From: Mantis religiosa
Taxonomy: Eukaryota > Arthropoda > Insecta > Mantodea > Mantidae
Reading direction: 5' to 3'
Length of the DNA stretch: 64,000 nucleotides
Assembly: GCA_030765055.1 (NCBI GenBank)
Contig: CM060953.1
Span: forward strand, 70,170,316-70,234,315
Shown: one piece after another, positions 54,760-64,000 of the stretch
Layout of the letters: each line of letters starts with the position of its first letter
Numbering within the stretch: the stretch's first letter is position 1
The notes under the pieces: model-generated
The model's database searches: none
Told to the model about the DNA's origin: nothing
The model's input: the letters and a program-made list of their open reading frames with translations, nothing else
Made by a program: the position numbers and the translations under genes

Positions 54760-56502
54760 AAATTCAATATTTGAGAAACAGGACCTGTGAAAAACACTGT
54801 AATGATGAACTTCAAAGTAGGAATTCTCATAGTATTATGATCACTTTTGGTGATCAATCATATCAACAGGTCATGCGATAATAGTTAATATGATTCATAG
54901 TGTGTAGTAACTGGAGTTAATTACACAGAAAATTCAAATGGTCTCGGGTATGTGACATTCTTGTCTCCAAGAAGGTTGAAACTGATTAAGTGCATCATGC
55001 ATCACAATAAGTTTCCATTTATGCGTGTGATTTCATATTGTATGACAAGTGTGATGAAATCTGAAAATACAGAGTTAAATAAAAGTATTTTATACCATGT
55101 GATATGACACACAACATTCCATCAAACAACCTCAAAAACATGTTGCATTGTCTTTCAGTTCACATGACATATATAACAATTGCATGACCTCAATGTACAT
55201 TGATATACATGGCTTGTTTATGCACATCACATAAACACATACTGAGCAAGATATGCTGAGTCTATGCTGCCAATTTGGGAAATCCAAAACTATAGATTTT
55301 TGTGGTTTCATGCATACCAAAACAGATCCAATTTTATCATTCAGACTTTTATCAGGTACGGAAACAGAGTATTTAGAGAAGAAATTTGTCTTAGAAGTTC
55401 AATTTAGGACATGTCTCAGAAAATTATAAGGATTGTAACAAAAAGAAGCAATTTCCTAAACTAATTTCTAAATAGCCGTCTACATATTTGTCTTTTTATC
55501 AGACTACACTCCAATGCTATTTTCATATCTTTTCTTTGGTAAAGATTTTAGCAATAGTACAAAATAGAGATTCATGATAACTGTCATAACAAATATAAAA
55601 ACAGTCTAGTAGAACTAATTTCTGTACAGTATGAAGTGTAGGACATTGCATGCATAAATAAATGACTAAGTAGTGCAGTTCCTTGTCAAATGACACAAAA
55701 TTACATGCATAAATGAGGCTTTATTGAGAAGAAAATATTACCTTTTTACTGTCTTTTCAAAGTATCACTGTTCATTTTGAGTTAGAAAACATTTTTAATT
55801 TTGATTTATGAGGTAATGTATAGGAAAAAGACATCTAGGTGCTAAAATGATAAATTAATTTATCTTTTTATGCATTAAAACTCAAGAAAATATTTGTTAA
55901 AAGGTTAAAACTATTTATCTAAAACAAAAATATTTTCTTTCATTTTACATAATAAAAAAAATTGTTAATTAAAAAGAACTGCATTGATAACTCCCCAGTG
56001 ATGGTTTATTGACATAATATGTCAATTGTTGGATAGTTTGGAGTCACAGTGCACAACACACACCTTCTCTAAATTCTCCATTAGAAATCTACACAATTGT
56101 CATGCAGCTCTGCCCGGTATTGGGAGAATAATCATTCTATGTCATATGATGTCACTCTTGCATATTTCATAAGAGACACTAGTACTTAGATTCTCAATCT
56201 CTACTTGATGATCTTTTACAACGTGGCAACTTGTCTCATAATTTAAAACTTTTTTTCCCCCAAAAAAACTGATTTGAATTTGCTTTTTAAAGTTTGCATT
56301 TTTAAGCCTTCAAATGAGTTGATTTTCATTTCTATATTGATTTCCTTAACACTTTCTATCAAGAGATTAGTTGTTGCTTCTAATGTTTTAATGGAATCGC
56401 ACAAGAAACAAATCAGCAGCAATATATGCCACGTAATTGCTTAAATAACTGTCACATAGCAAGTTTTGAACAATTTCTTTAGATGAAACATGTCCAGTTC
56501 AA
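53591..56502 (-). other. TMEM134-like intron, no gene recognised
   Basis: Long AT-rich stretch with a T run at 53726-53745 and a TA microsatellite at 54719-54754. No coding domain, SINE or transposon end was identified. Confidence 0.4.
54719..54754 (+). repeat. (TA)n microsatellite
   Basis: About 18 uninterrupted TA units. Confidence 0.95.
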
Positions 56503-56730
56503 CAGCCCACCTCGGTAGCATAGATGGTAGCGTGTCCGCCAAGGTCCTGAGTTTAAATCTTGGTCAGGGTGAGTTACCTGGATAAGGTTTTACCCGGGGT
56601 TTTCCCTTATCCTGAAAGATGAATGTCGGGTAACTCTAAGCTCCATGGACCCCGGGCTCATTTGAGCACCATTTCACCCATTCCATTCATCGTCCGATAT
56701 GCCTTAACATTAGAGGACAAATTAAAAAAA
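56503..56730 (+). mobile_element. tRNA-derived SINE (family A)
   Basis: Head GCCCACCTCGGTAGCATAG, B-box region GAGTTTAAATCTTGGTCAGG, body to GAGGACAAATT and an A-rich tail. The B-box has two substitutions. It stands 16 bp before the piggyBac left end. Confidence 0.85.
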
Positions 56731-56745
56731 AGTTTGACAACCTAT

Positions 56746-59247
56746 TTAACCCCTTCGTCGATGGCCATTTAAACCCTGCACCGCCGGGAATGGATACCCA
56801 ATAAACAGAACAAGACATTTAAATTGTTAAATGCTGCAAAAATGCTTCATAAATAAATATTCGTATCTTCCGTATTTATTAAGTTATTTTAGCGAAACAA
56901 AAACTGGTTTAAAGCCCATTAAAGACAGTATACATCTATGGTATCATTAAAATAGAGACTATATTAATAAATCGTTGAAATTTCTTTATTTTGTATCACT
57001 GTAGAGAAAGCCATTCTTTGCATCAAACGCGCCTAACGGTGAGTATTTTTGTTTTACCAACTATATGTGTATATCAGCTGCATAAGCAAAGTGTGGGGTT
57101 AGAGGTTTATAGGTTTCAGTTTATGCTACCACACAGTTTATGCTACCAGCGTTACACACACATGCTGGAAAGAATCCTCCATCAGCATCTCTCTTATTGC
57201 ACAACCAAAGTTTATGGTAGCTGACGTAACTGTTTCCTTCGCTCAGTTCATATAGTAATTTTGACTGTGTTATTGTTCCGAGTGATTTGTTTAGCTAAAA
57301 CACATTTGAAATTGTTTCCTCAATGCTAATCATGGCTTCAACTAGTAATGTAGCAAATAAATTAGCTTGTGTAGGAAGTGTACGGGCTTCTGATATTACT
57401 TCAGAAAATGTGGAGACTTTTTGCTGTTTGACAGTGATATGGATATTGATGGCAAGTTTTCAGATTTTGAGGGGGGAGGGGTGTTGAGGATATAGGTAGC
57501 AATGAGGAGGAAAATTACTCATTTCCGACAGGTGTTCGTGAAGAATCAACATTATGGAGTTGTCAAAATAACTCTTAACACAAATAGACATACCTTAACG
57601 AGCACAACTGCATACTCAGCTAACTTCTGACAGCCAACCAATTGACATTTTCACAAAATCTTTTACTACTGACTTATTGTCTCTTATTGTTTCGGAAACA
57701 AATGTATATGTAAGTAGGGTGAAGGAAGACCTGATTTCTAAAGGCAATTTACGACCTAAGAGTAGAATTCAGAAGTGGACGGAAGTAACAATGAATGAGA
57801 TTTACAGACTACTTGGTCTAATTATGCTCATGGGTGTTATTCGTAAACCTATGCTAGACATGTACTGGTCTACAGATGACATGCTAGCTACCCCATTTTT
57901 TGGGAAATGCATGTCAAATAACAGGTTTACTTCCATTTTGCTCTTCCTTCATTTCACCTGCACAAAAAATGTAAATGACAAACTACACAAAATCAGACCA
58001 ATTTTTGATTACATTATTTCAAAATTCAAAGAAAATTATGTGCCTTGTGAAAAGATCATTGTTGATGAAAGCCTCATGCTTTGGAAGGGCCACTTAGGTT
58101 GGAAACAATACATCAAAACAAAGAGGGCCAGATTTGGCATAAAGAGTTTTGATGTATGTGAAAGTAAAACAGGATATCTTTACAATAGCTGCATATACAC
58201 TGGCCAAGGGACTGATAACACCGGAGACAAAGATTTGGAGTTATCTGGTTCAGTAGTAATGCACCTGATGGAACCTGTACTTGATAAGGGTAGGTCTGTA
58301 TATTTAGATAAATGGTACAGTTCCGCTAAATTATTCATGGCCTTACACAAAAGAAAAACAAATGCAATTGGAACAGTACGCTCAAATCGTATTGGTTTGC
58401 CAAAAGATGTGAATACAAAGGCTCTAAGAAGAGGAGAAATGCAGGAGCGTCAGCTCCCACCCTTGACCTATGTTGCTTGGCAGGACAGGAGGGTTGTTAC
58501 AGCATTATCCAATTGCAGCTCTAAGATTTTGATGGTTGACACTGGAAAAATTGATACTCATAACAAAATGTCAATTTTCAAGCCCGATATTATCCAGGAA
58601 TACAATATGCACATGGGTGGAGTGCATCTAGTAGATCAGGTATTACATGCATATCCCTCTTTGCGAAAAACAATCAAATGATATATAAAACTATTTTTAC
58701 ACCAGCTGGATTTAACCATATACAATTGTTTAGTAATTTGGAGAGCTCTAAACCCACGCAAGACAATGACGTACCTGGACTTTCGCATATCAATAGCTTG
58801 CAGCCTAATTGAGCACTATAAAATTCAGAGACCTCTCCATACTGGGGGTAAGAAATCCACCACCCCAGTATGCCTCAGACTTGAAGGAAAATATTTTCCT
58901 AAAAGGATACCACCCACAGCAAAAAAGTCGCGTCCCTTTAGAAAATGTCTGGTGTGCCGCACGAAAGGTGTCCGAAAGGAAACTAGTATAATTTGCCGTG
59001 AATGTGGAAATGTGTCCTTGTGTGTTTATCCCTGTTTTGAGGTGTACCATTCAAGAAGAAACTTTTGAAAGTAAGCTTTTACTTCTTATAGAAGTTATTT
59101 AAATTTACCGTAAAACACAAAATTTAAAATAATTAGCATTAAATAAGCATTAAATGCATGTATGCATAGGACGTCTATACACGTCCATAACGGTTTGGGG
59201 CTTTTTAACTTAGATGTCATATGACGTCCATACTGGGAAAGGGTTCC
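56746..59247 (+). mobile_element. piggyBac-like DNA transposon
   Basis: The left end is TTAA (56746-56749) followed by CCCCTTCGTCGATGG. The right end, read in reverse, gives CCCTTTCCCAGTATGGACGT ending at 59243 and followed by TTCC where TTAA is expected. An alternative right TTAA is at 59205-59208, preceded by GGTTTGGGGC. The transposase gene lies between. The length (about 2.5 kb) is normal for the family. Confidence 0.75.
57330..59068 (+). pseudogene. piggyBac transposase, near-complete with few lesions
   Basis: A cut-and-paste enzyme inserting at TTAA. The N-terminus (MASTSNVANKLACVGSVRAS at 57334 on) is broken by shifts between 57410 and 57660. The catalytic body is open 57677-58681: IIVDESLMLWKGHLGWKQYI (first Asp), VYLDKWYSSAKLFMALHKRK (second Asp), KIDTHNKMSIFKPDIIQEYN with MHMGGVHLVDQ (conserved Asp). 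A TGA at 58679-58681, where the family usually has Trp, separates it from the C-terminal part, which continues in the same frame to the end. The last part (58930-59068) is a cysteine-rich zinc-binding domain: CLVCRTKGVRKETSIICREC then CVYPCFEVYH. One nonsense codon plus N-terminal shifts explain its inactivity. Confidence 0.85.
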
Positions 59248-60090
59248 ACATAGTACACCATTGCTGCAAGCCAACTGCCCAGCGAGTAACAATTGGTATT
59301 AGTGGTAATGGAATATTGAAGTTTTTGTTTCTAAAAAGATTCTTAAGGGCTTTAACAAACACCTTTCCAGTGGATGCCAATTTGCCCACATTGGGATACC
59401 GTGACTGAACAGTTCACACACACTATGTAGAACATGCACAACACAAGTCACATGTATCATTTTCAGTAGTGCTTCTGCACTTTCTTCATGTAAGATACTG
59501 CATCGGTCAGGAATATAAGCACATTATGTACTTAACACCATTAGGCCAAAGTATGTGCATACTTTCATTGAAGAGGCCTGTCAACATTTATGTAATTTGC
59601 TGCCAATATTTCTTTGTAAGCTAGTAAAAGCGCATGATAAGAAACTGTCTCATCACTTTTAAGAACACCGACCACTACATTTCCCACTTTTCTTTCTACT
59701 AAGTCTTTAGTTTCATCAATACATACCCATATTTTCTCATTTTTGCACACTGATTTTTCGTAATGTTTCTTTGTGGCACTTTCGAAGGTAGTGTTTCCTT
59801 CAAGTAGATTCATCTGGAGCATCAAAACTTGCACAATTTATGAGACTGTTCACTTTATGTCAAAACATTTATGTAGGAATATCTGCCGTAACAAAAGTTT
59901 GAGATAAATCTGAATAGAATTCATGACACTTGGAAGATCCGGAATACGAGGTGGAGGGTCATACTTCACTTAAAAGCACCTGCTTCACAGAAGAACCTGA
60001 AGCTGCCCAATTATGTTTGCTGGATAAATGCTGCATTACTTGGGAGCACTGATCGACTGCTACAGACTTTCCACAAGGCTGACATTATAG
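59215..60090 (-). pseudogene. hAT-type transposase remnant
   Basis: Minus strand: a BED-finger-like tail CSQVMQHLSSKHNW (about 60035-59995), FYSDLSQTFVTADIPT (about 59925-59875), PDESTXRKHYLRK-like sequence (about 59815), then KIWVCIDETKDLVERKVGNV (59735-59680) with the conserved Asp-Glu-Thr of the hAT catalytic region, VVGVLKSDETVSYHALLLAY, and FLTDAVSYMKK-like sequence near 59490. The rest is shifted. The fragment runs up to the piggyBac right end at about 59247 and may have been the piggyBac target. Confidence 0.65.
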
Positions 60091-61376
60091 AATTTTTTCA
60101 TCTGTTTTGAATGTATCTGAGAATACTTTAAGTACTGCTGTAACTGAAAACTTACATTACTTTTTACCTTCAGTATTTTGGTATATACATGAATTACAAC
60201 ATTTACATTAAGCATTGGCCAGCACTTCTGAACTGAACTGAAGGAACAAGAATAAGTCAAACAAGCAATCATGTTGAGTTCAAGTACATTGTGCAATACT
60301 CTGACATCTGAAACTTCTTACCTGCTAGTTATGTATATTTGTTTATGTTGTAGGGAGCTGTTGACATATAATCTAATCTAAGGTTACAGGATAAGCAGAA
60401 GGTGCACAGCTTCTCTTCTCAAAAACAAAGTCATGTTGTTTGTCACACACAATAAAAGGAGAAAGCTCGGCACAGTATATTGGTAAAATGCATAAAATAT
60501 ATAACTAAATTATGCAAAATATTTAATTACATAAAAAATATGTATTTGCCTAAAAATCCACTCCCTAATAATAATTAATTGCCTAAATTTTCACAGCTCT
60601 TAAGTGCTCTATTTGTGTTTTGTCACTGTGTGCCAAGTGACCAATACTTCGCTCTTCTACTAAACAAGATGAACAAATGCAGCGCTCTGTCAGTGAAGGT
60701 CAATATACATCTATGCTTTGCCAAGTAGTATTTCTTTACTGCCAATAAAATGTTTATATATGGCTTTATTTATAATTATTAAATAAAATTACAGACAACC
60801 ACATTTGACTGTTTGCTTCAGTTTACCCCTTGTAAATCAATCCACTTTCTACTTCCTCCACTAACAATAAACATTCTCGTCTTTTGCGCAGCGGCAACAC
60901 TGTACAAGGATGTTAAATCTCCAACAGTGATTGTAACATACTAACTCATTTATGCATGCATGTACATGCACACATACACAACATATATAGTCTTTATTCT
61001 AAATATTCCTTTTATTTTTCTTGAATTTAGGGAGTAACAAAACATATTTCCAGTGAAATCTTAGTATTAAGTTTTCGATTCGAGTACAGAACTTTCATTA
61101 TCTTGGAATAAACAGAGTAATTACATATACAAAGAAGCCACAAAAAATAATCAGGAAATAAAGTACACATTTTATTATCACATACAAATAGTATGTAAAG
61201 TCCATATTCTTACTGCAATGAGATTTTAACATTACGTCTAAATCAAATACTAAATGTGAAAAATCAAGCCTTAATGATAATTGAAATATTCCATGTCTAA
61301 ATTTTATCTATAAATACTAACAGATACACCCAGAGTATAAATAAACCACCACTTACAATTTTATGGTCTTACTTAC
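60091..61376 (-). other. TMEM134-like intron, no gene recognised
   Basis: AT-rich; ends at the donor of the exon at 61377. No supported coding region. Confidence 0.4.
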
Positions 61377-61527
61377 CAATTCCAACAATAAGTAATATTA
61401 CAGCTGCCAGCACCATTTTCCAATTTTCTCTAATTTTTGGATGACTCCAACATGACTGACTGGGATCAAACATGCCGGTATAGAAGCCTCCATCTTGGAT
61501 CAGTGAATCACTGTCTCTTGATGTAGT
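61377..61527 (-). CDS. TMEM134-like membrane protein, exon with first transmembrane helix
   Basis: Minus strand from acceptor GTCTTAG to donor GTAAGT (61376-61371). It reads TTSRDSDSLIQDGGFYTGMF, DPSQSCWSHPKIRENWKMVL, AAVILLIVGI plus one base of Gly. The cysteine-tryptophan block SCWSHPKIRENW followed by a hydrophobic helix corresponds to the conserved segment before TM1 in TMEM134 (Cys-Ser-Trp...His-Pro). The Ser/Asp-rich start fits the cytoplasmic N-terminal part. Earlier exons must lie beyond 61527, probably outside the window. The splice phase joins the exon at 47278-47456 exactly. Confidence 0.85.
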
Positions 61528-61717
61528 CTAAGACATGAAAGTGACAAATTTGTAGCAATAAAAGCATGAATTCCTAAAAACAGTAAATGTGAATTATCAG
61601 CTATCATAATAAGATATTATGTTTAATAGCAGAGTGTGAAAACTAAGAGTTGTGATGATAGAAAACAACACATAGTAATTAGGCATTTATTCTGCACTCA
61701 ATAACAATTCATATTGT
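61528..61717 (-). other. TMEM134-like intron, upstream side
   Basis: Short AT-rich stretch before the SINE at 61718; no feature seen. Confidence 0.35.
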
Positions 61718-61950
61718 GCCCGCCTCAGTAGCGCAGATGGTAGCATGTCTGCCTCATGTACAAGAGGTCCCAAGTTTGAATCTCAGTCAGGGTGAGTTAC
61801 CTGGATAAGGATTTTACGGGGTTTTCCCATATCCTTATAGGCGAATGTCGGTAACTCTAAGCTCCATGGACCCTGTGCCCATTTGAACATTATTTCACCC
61901 ATTCCATTCATCGACCAATATGACTTAAAAAGTTAAAGGATGTAAATTAC
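61718..61950 (+). mobile_element. tRNA-derived SINE (family A)
   Basis: Head GCCCGCCTCAGTAGCGCAG, B-box region AAGTTTGAATCTCAGTCAGG, GTGAGTTACCTGGATAAGG and a tail AAACAAACAAAAAAG. Antisense to the TMEM134-like gene. Confidence 0.85.
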
Positions 61951-63309
61951 AAAACAAACAAAAAAGACAATTTATAGATAATAGATTAAATTTCTGTTAA
62001 GTTGGAGCATTATGGGAAAAGAAATATATTAATTTGCAGTAACAACATTAATTTCATGTAATGCTGGAGTATTGCATTATTTCTTTACGGCATGCGGAAC
62101 ATACTAGTTCTTGTGGTATGAGCAAGTAAAATAGCTGAAAAAGTGAAAGTTGGCTAGAACTTGTAAGTTGAATAATAACCTGCATGTGTTAAAGAACTGA
62201 AAGATAATATAAGGTGACAAAATGCAACAATTCCACCAGAGTAAATAGTACATTTGAAAACTAACTTTTTAACATTGTCAGAAATGTATGGAACTATAAG
62301 CACCGCATTTCCCATACTTTTTATTATCAGGTTGGCACAACCTTTTACCAGGGAGAGGGAATCATCTGGATAAATGATAAGGTTTAATACTGTATTTAAT
62401 CAGGATAATTTTAATATTTACTATGAGAGTTAGCACTACAGTGCTAATTTCAAGGATAGGATGTCTGCCAGTGCAGAATATGAAAAAACAAGTGTGTGCA
62501 AGTGGCCAAATGCTATGGTAATCACAACTATGTTATCCACTTTAACAATATCACATGGAAATTCATTGGAAAGAAAATAAAAACTTGTTAAAATCCAATA
62601 TCCCTAATCAGCTGTCTTTTATGTCCAATGAAATTATATGTATATACACTCCGTTCAGATGTAATCATGCCTTCTGGTCAGCAATGTGACATACATCGGC
62701 AGGTGAGAGAAATCATATATAATGTGACTGAGCATTCTGACAAGGAGAAAGAAGAAAGAATCAAAGTCCGTTTACATGAAGCTTCAAAATAGGCAGCTAT
62801 ATATATTGTTCGGACAAATAACTGAATTTACAAATTGTAGTAGTTCACTGAATCTTTCAAATGGCTAAAACAGATTTCATGTCAAAATGATTAAATTTAA
62901 AATGCCATCTTCTTTGACTCAGAACATTGTAAAAGCCCATTAATTTATAAAATTATTTTCTATATCAGCTACAGCAAAATACTTATTCACCCTAAAGAAG
63001 TCTGCATGTGCATGACAAGACAATATAGAGTAAATGTTATGTACAGAATCTTTTAATTAGGGCTTACGTACTTCAGTAATTTGAGTAATTTATTTCTATT
63101 GCTTCTGCTGAAATTTTAGTTTCACACTTTAAACAGTTTTTGATAAATAGTTTTCACAAAAATTAGTCACTAATATATGACATTGCATTTTTAAAATTTT
63201 TAAAATAAGTATTCAAAGATAAATTTTAAACTTTATAACAAAAATGTGAGTTAACATTCTGGAAATGTTTGAAACTATTATACGTGATAGGGGAATTTAG
63301 TAACACTGA
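61951..63309 (-). other. No gene recognised
   Basis: AT-rich, presumably intron upstream of the visible TMEM134-like exons. I did not find the preceding coding exon. Confidence 0.35.
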
Positions 63310-63560
63310 TGTCAAAATTAACTGAAAAATTATTTGTAATCGGTTTTGTGACACTCCGTCACTTACATTTTTATATACTATTTTTATATTCTTAACTATC
63401 TATATTTGGGTAGTTCCAAATAAAAATTTAGATGATGCATTAAAATTACTCAATCTGCATGAAAAAACTATCAAATTCATAACAGAAAAGGACGTCAATG
63501 GATAACTCTCTTTCTTGGACCTAAATATCATTAGGAATGACACAAAAATTAAATTTGGAA
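63310..63560 (+). mobile_element. Penelope-like element fragment
   Basis: The lead CACTCCGTCACTTACATTTT (about 63352-63371) matches the repeat at about 52013-52032 upstream of another Penelope copy. It is followed by NKNLDDALKLLNLHEKTIKF, ITEKDVNG, a stop and LSFLDLNIIRNDTKIKFGI, the region after the YVDD motif in the reverse transcriptase. Confidence 0.65.
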
Positions 63561-63640
63561 TTAAACCCAGGCCACCTTGTTGAGTCAAGCAGTTTAACCA
63601 CTTGGCCATAGCCATGTCTTTTAACAATCTTTCTTTTGTT
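63561..63640 (-). mobile_element. tRNA-like SINE head fragment, minus orientation
   Basis: Minus strand: ATGGCTATGGCCAAGTGGTT (A-box region) and a B-box-like GGCCTGGGTTTAATTCC. Only the head is kept. It joins the Penelope fragment directly. Confidence 0.5.
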
Positions 63641-64000
63641 CAGGGGGCCTCAAAACATATACATATCCAGTGAAATCTCAACATCAAATTCTGGGATCTA
63701 ACACAACACTTTCCCTACTTACTATATGTTGCAGAGAAAGTAAAAATTTATTTAAAATAAATGTATTATAAAGAGTCTTACATTTTTGAACAGTTAGTTC
63801 TTGCTTGTCTTTTAAGGTTTACCAGTTATACATAATCCATTCCGAATGAAGAGAACTTCACAGTTATTCCGAGAAAATTCAAGATATGCATACAGTTTGT
63901 TTCACATCTTCAATATTCAGGATTAGAAAATAAAATACTTGTAAAAATAAAAAAAATAATTAATCTTAATTTTTAAAATGGATAAAAAGTATAAATTCTC
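63641..64000. other. No gene recognised
   Basis: AT-rich. The piece near 63650-63700 (CATATCCAGTGAAATCTCAA) resembles one at about 61045, so it may be dispersed-repeat debris. Confidence 0.35.

Noticed and set aside
57330..59068. Host gene domesticated from piggyBac
   Set aside because: An in-frame stop, N-terminal frame shifts and recognisable transposon ends point to an inactive transposon, not a domesticated gene.
21698..61950. CRISPR-like array from repeated similar segments
   Set aside because: The repeated units are dispersed SINEs, not evenly spaced short repeats with unique spacers; the DNA is eukaryotic.

Overview
This is a window of animal nuclear DNA, most likely from an insect with a large, repeat-rich genome. 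The signs are short coding exons with GT..AG introns, long AT-rich introns, tRNA-derived SINEs, Penelope-like elements, mariner, piggyBac, hAT and BEL/Pao remnants, and a class B neuropeptide receptor. The SINE style suggests a polyneopteran such as a cockroach, termite or relative, but that is a guess. There is no bacterial, phage or CRISPR content.

Only two host genes are visible, and they face each other tail to tail. On the + strand, five exons (3624-3801, 11041-11168, 15335-15420, 15723-15903, 23819-25246) encode TM3 to TM7 and the cytoplasmic tail of a secretin-family (class B1) GPCR. It looks closest to calcitonin/DH31/hector-like or PDF-like receptors. All four intron junctions keep frame, and the N-terminal exons lie upstream of the window. 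The last exon is unusual: a tail of about 460 residues carrying a degenerate tandem array of a basic Ser-Leu-Pro ... Asp-Leu-Phe motif. On the - strand, two exons (61377-61527 and 47278-47456) encode the C-terminal half of a TMEM134-like two-pass membrane protein, separated by a 13.9 kb intron filled with repeats.

Most of the rest is transposon debris. 1-8.6 kb: LTR pieces, an undescribed 480-530 bp retroposon with clear target-site duplications, an ORF1-only LINE on the - strand and a Penelope element. 9-17.3 kb: two mariners with matching termini, an 11-bp minisatellite framed by LINE end sequences, an IS630-like transposase, a LINE ending in (GAA)n, and Penelope terminal repeats. 18-23.5 kb: a Tc1 fragment, a Myb/SANT fragment and SINEs of three families. 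26.4-32.4 kb: a three-level nest in which a Tigger/jerky-type element holds a Penelope element, which holds a tandem LINE arrangement. 33-47 kb: a diverged duplicate of the receptor 3' flank, a split and inverted transposase, a Penelope element with inverted terminal repeats, more mariner-type pieces and a rearranged BEL/Pao element. 47-64 kb: SINEs, transposase pieces, a near-perfect 217-bp palindrome with two back-to-back hammerhead-ribozyme-like cores, a Penelope reverse transcriptase, a nearly intact piggyBac next to a hAT remnant, and more SINEs.

The items most worth a second look are the motif array in the receptor tail, the paired hammerhead-like cores in Penelope terminal repeats, the tandem LINE composite, and the small retroposon families bounded by target-site duplications. 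All boundaries and family names come from reading by eye; no database search was possible.
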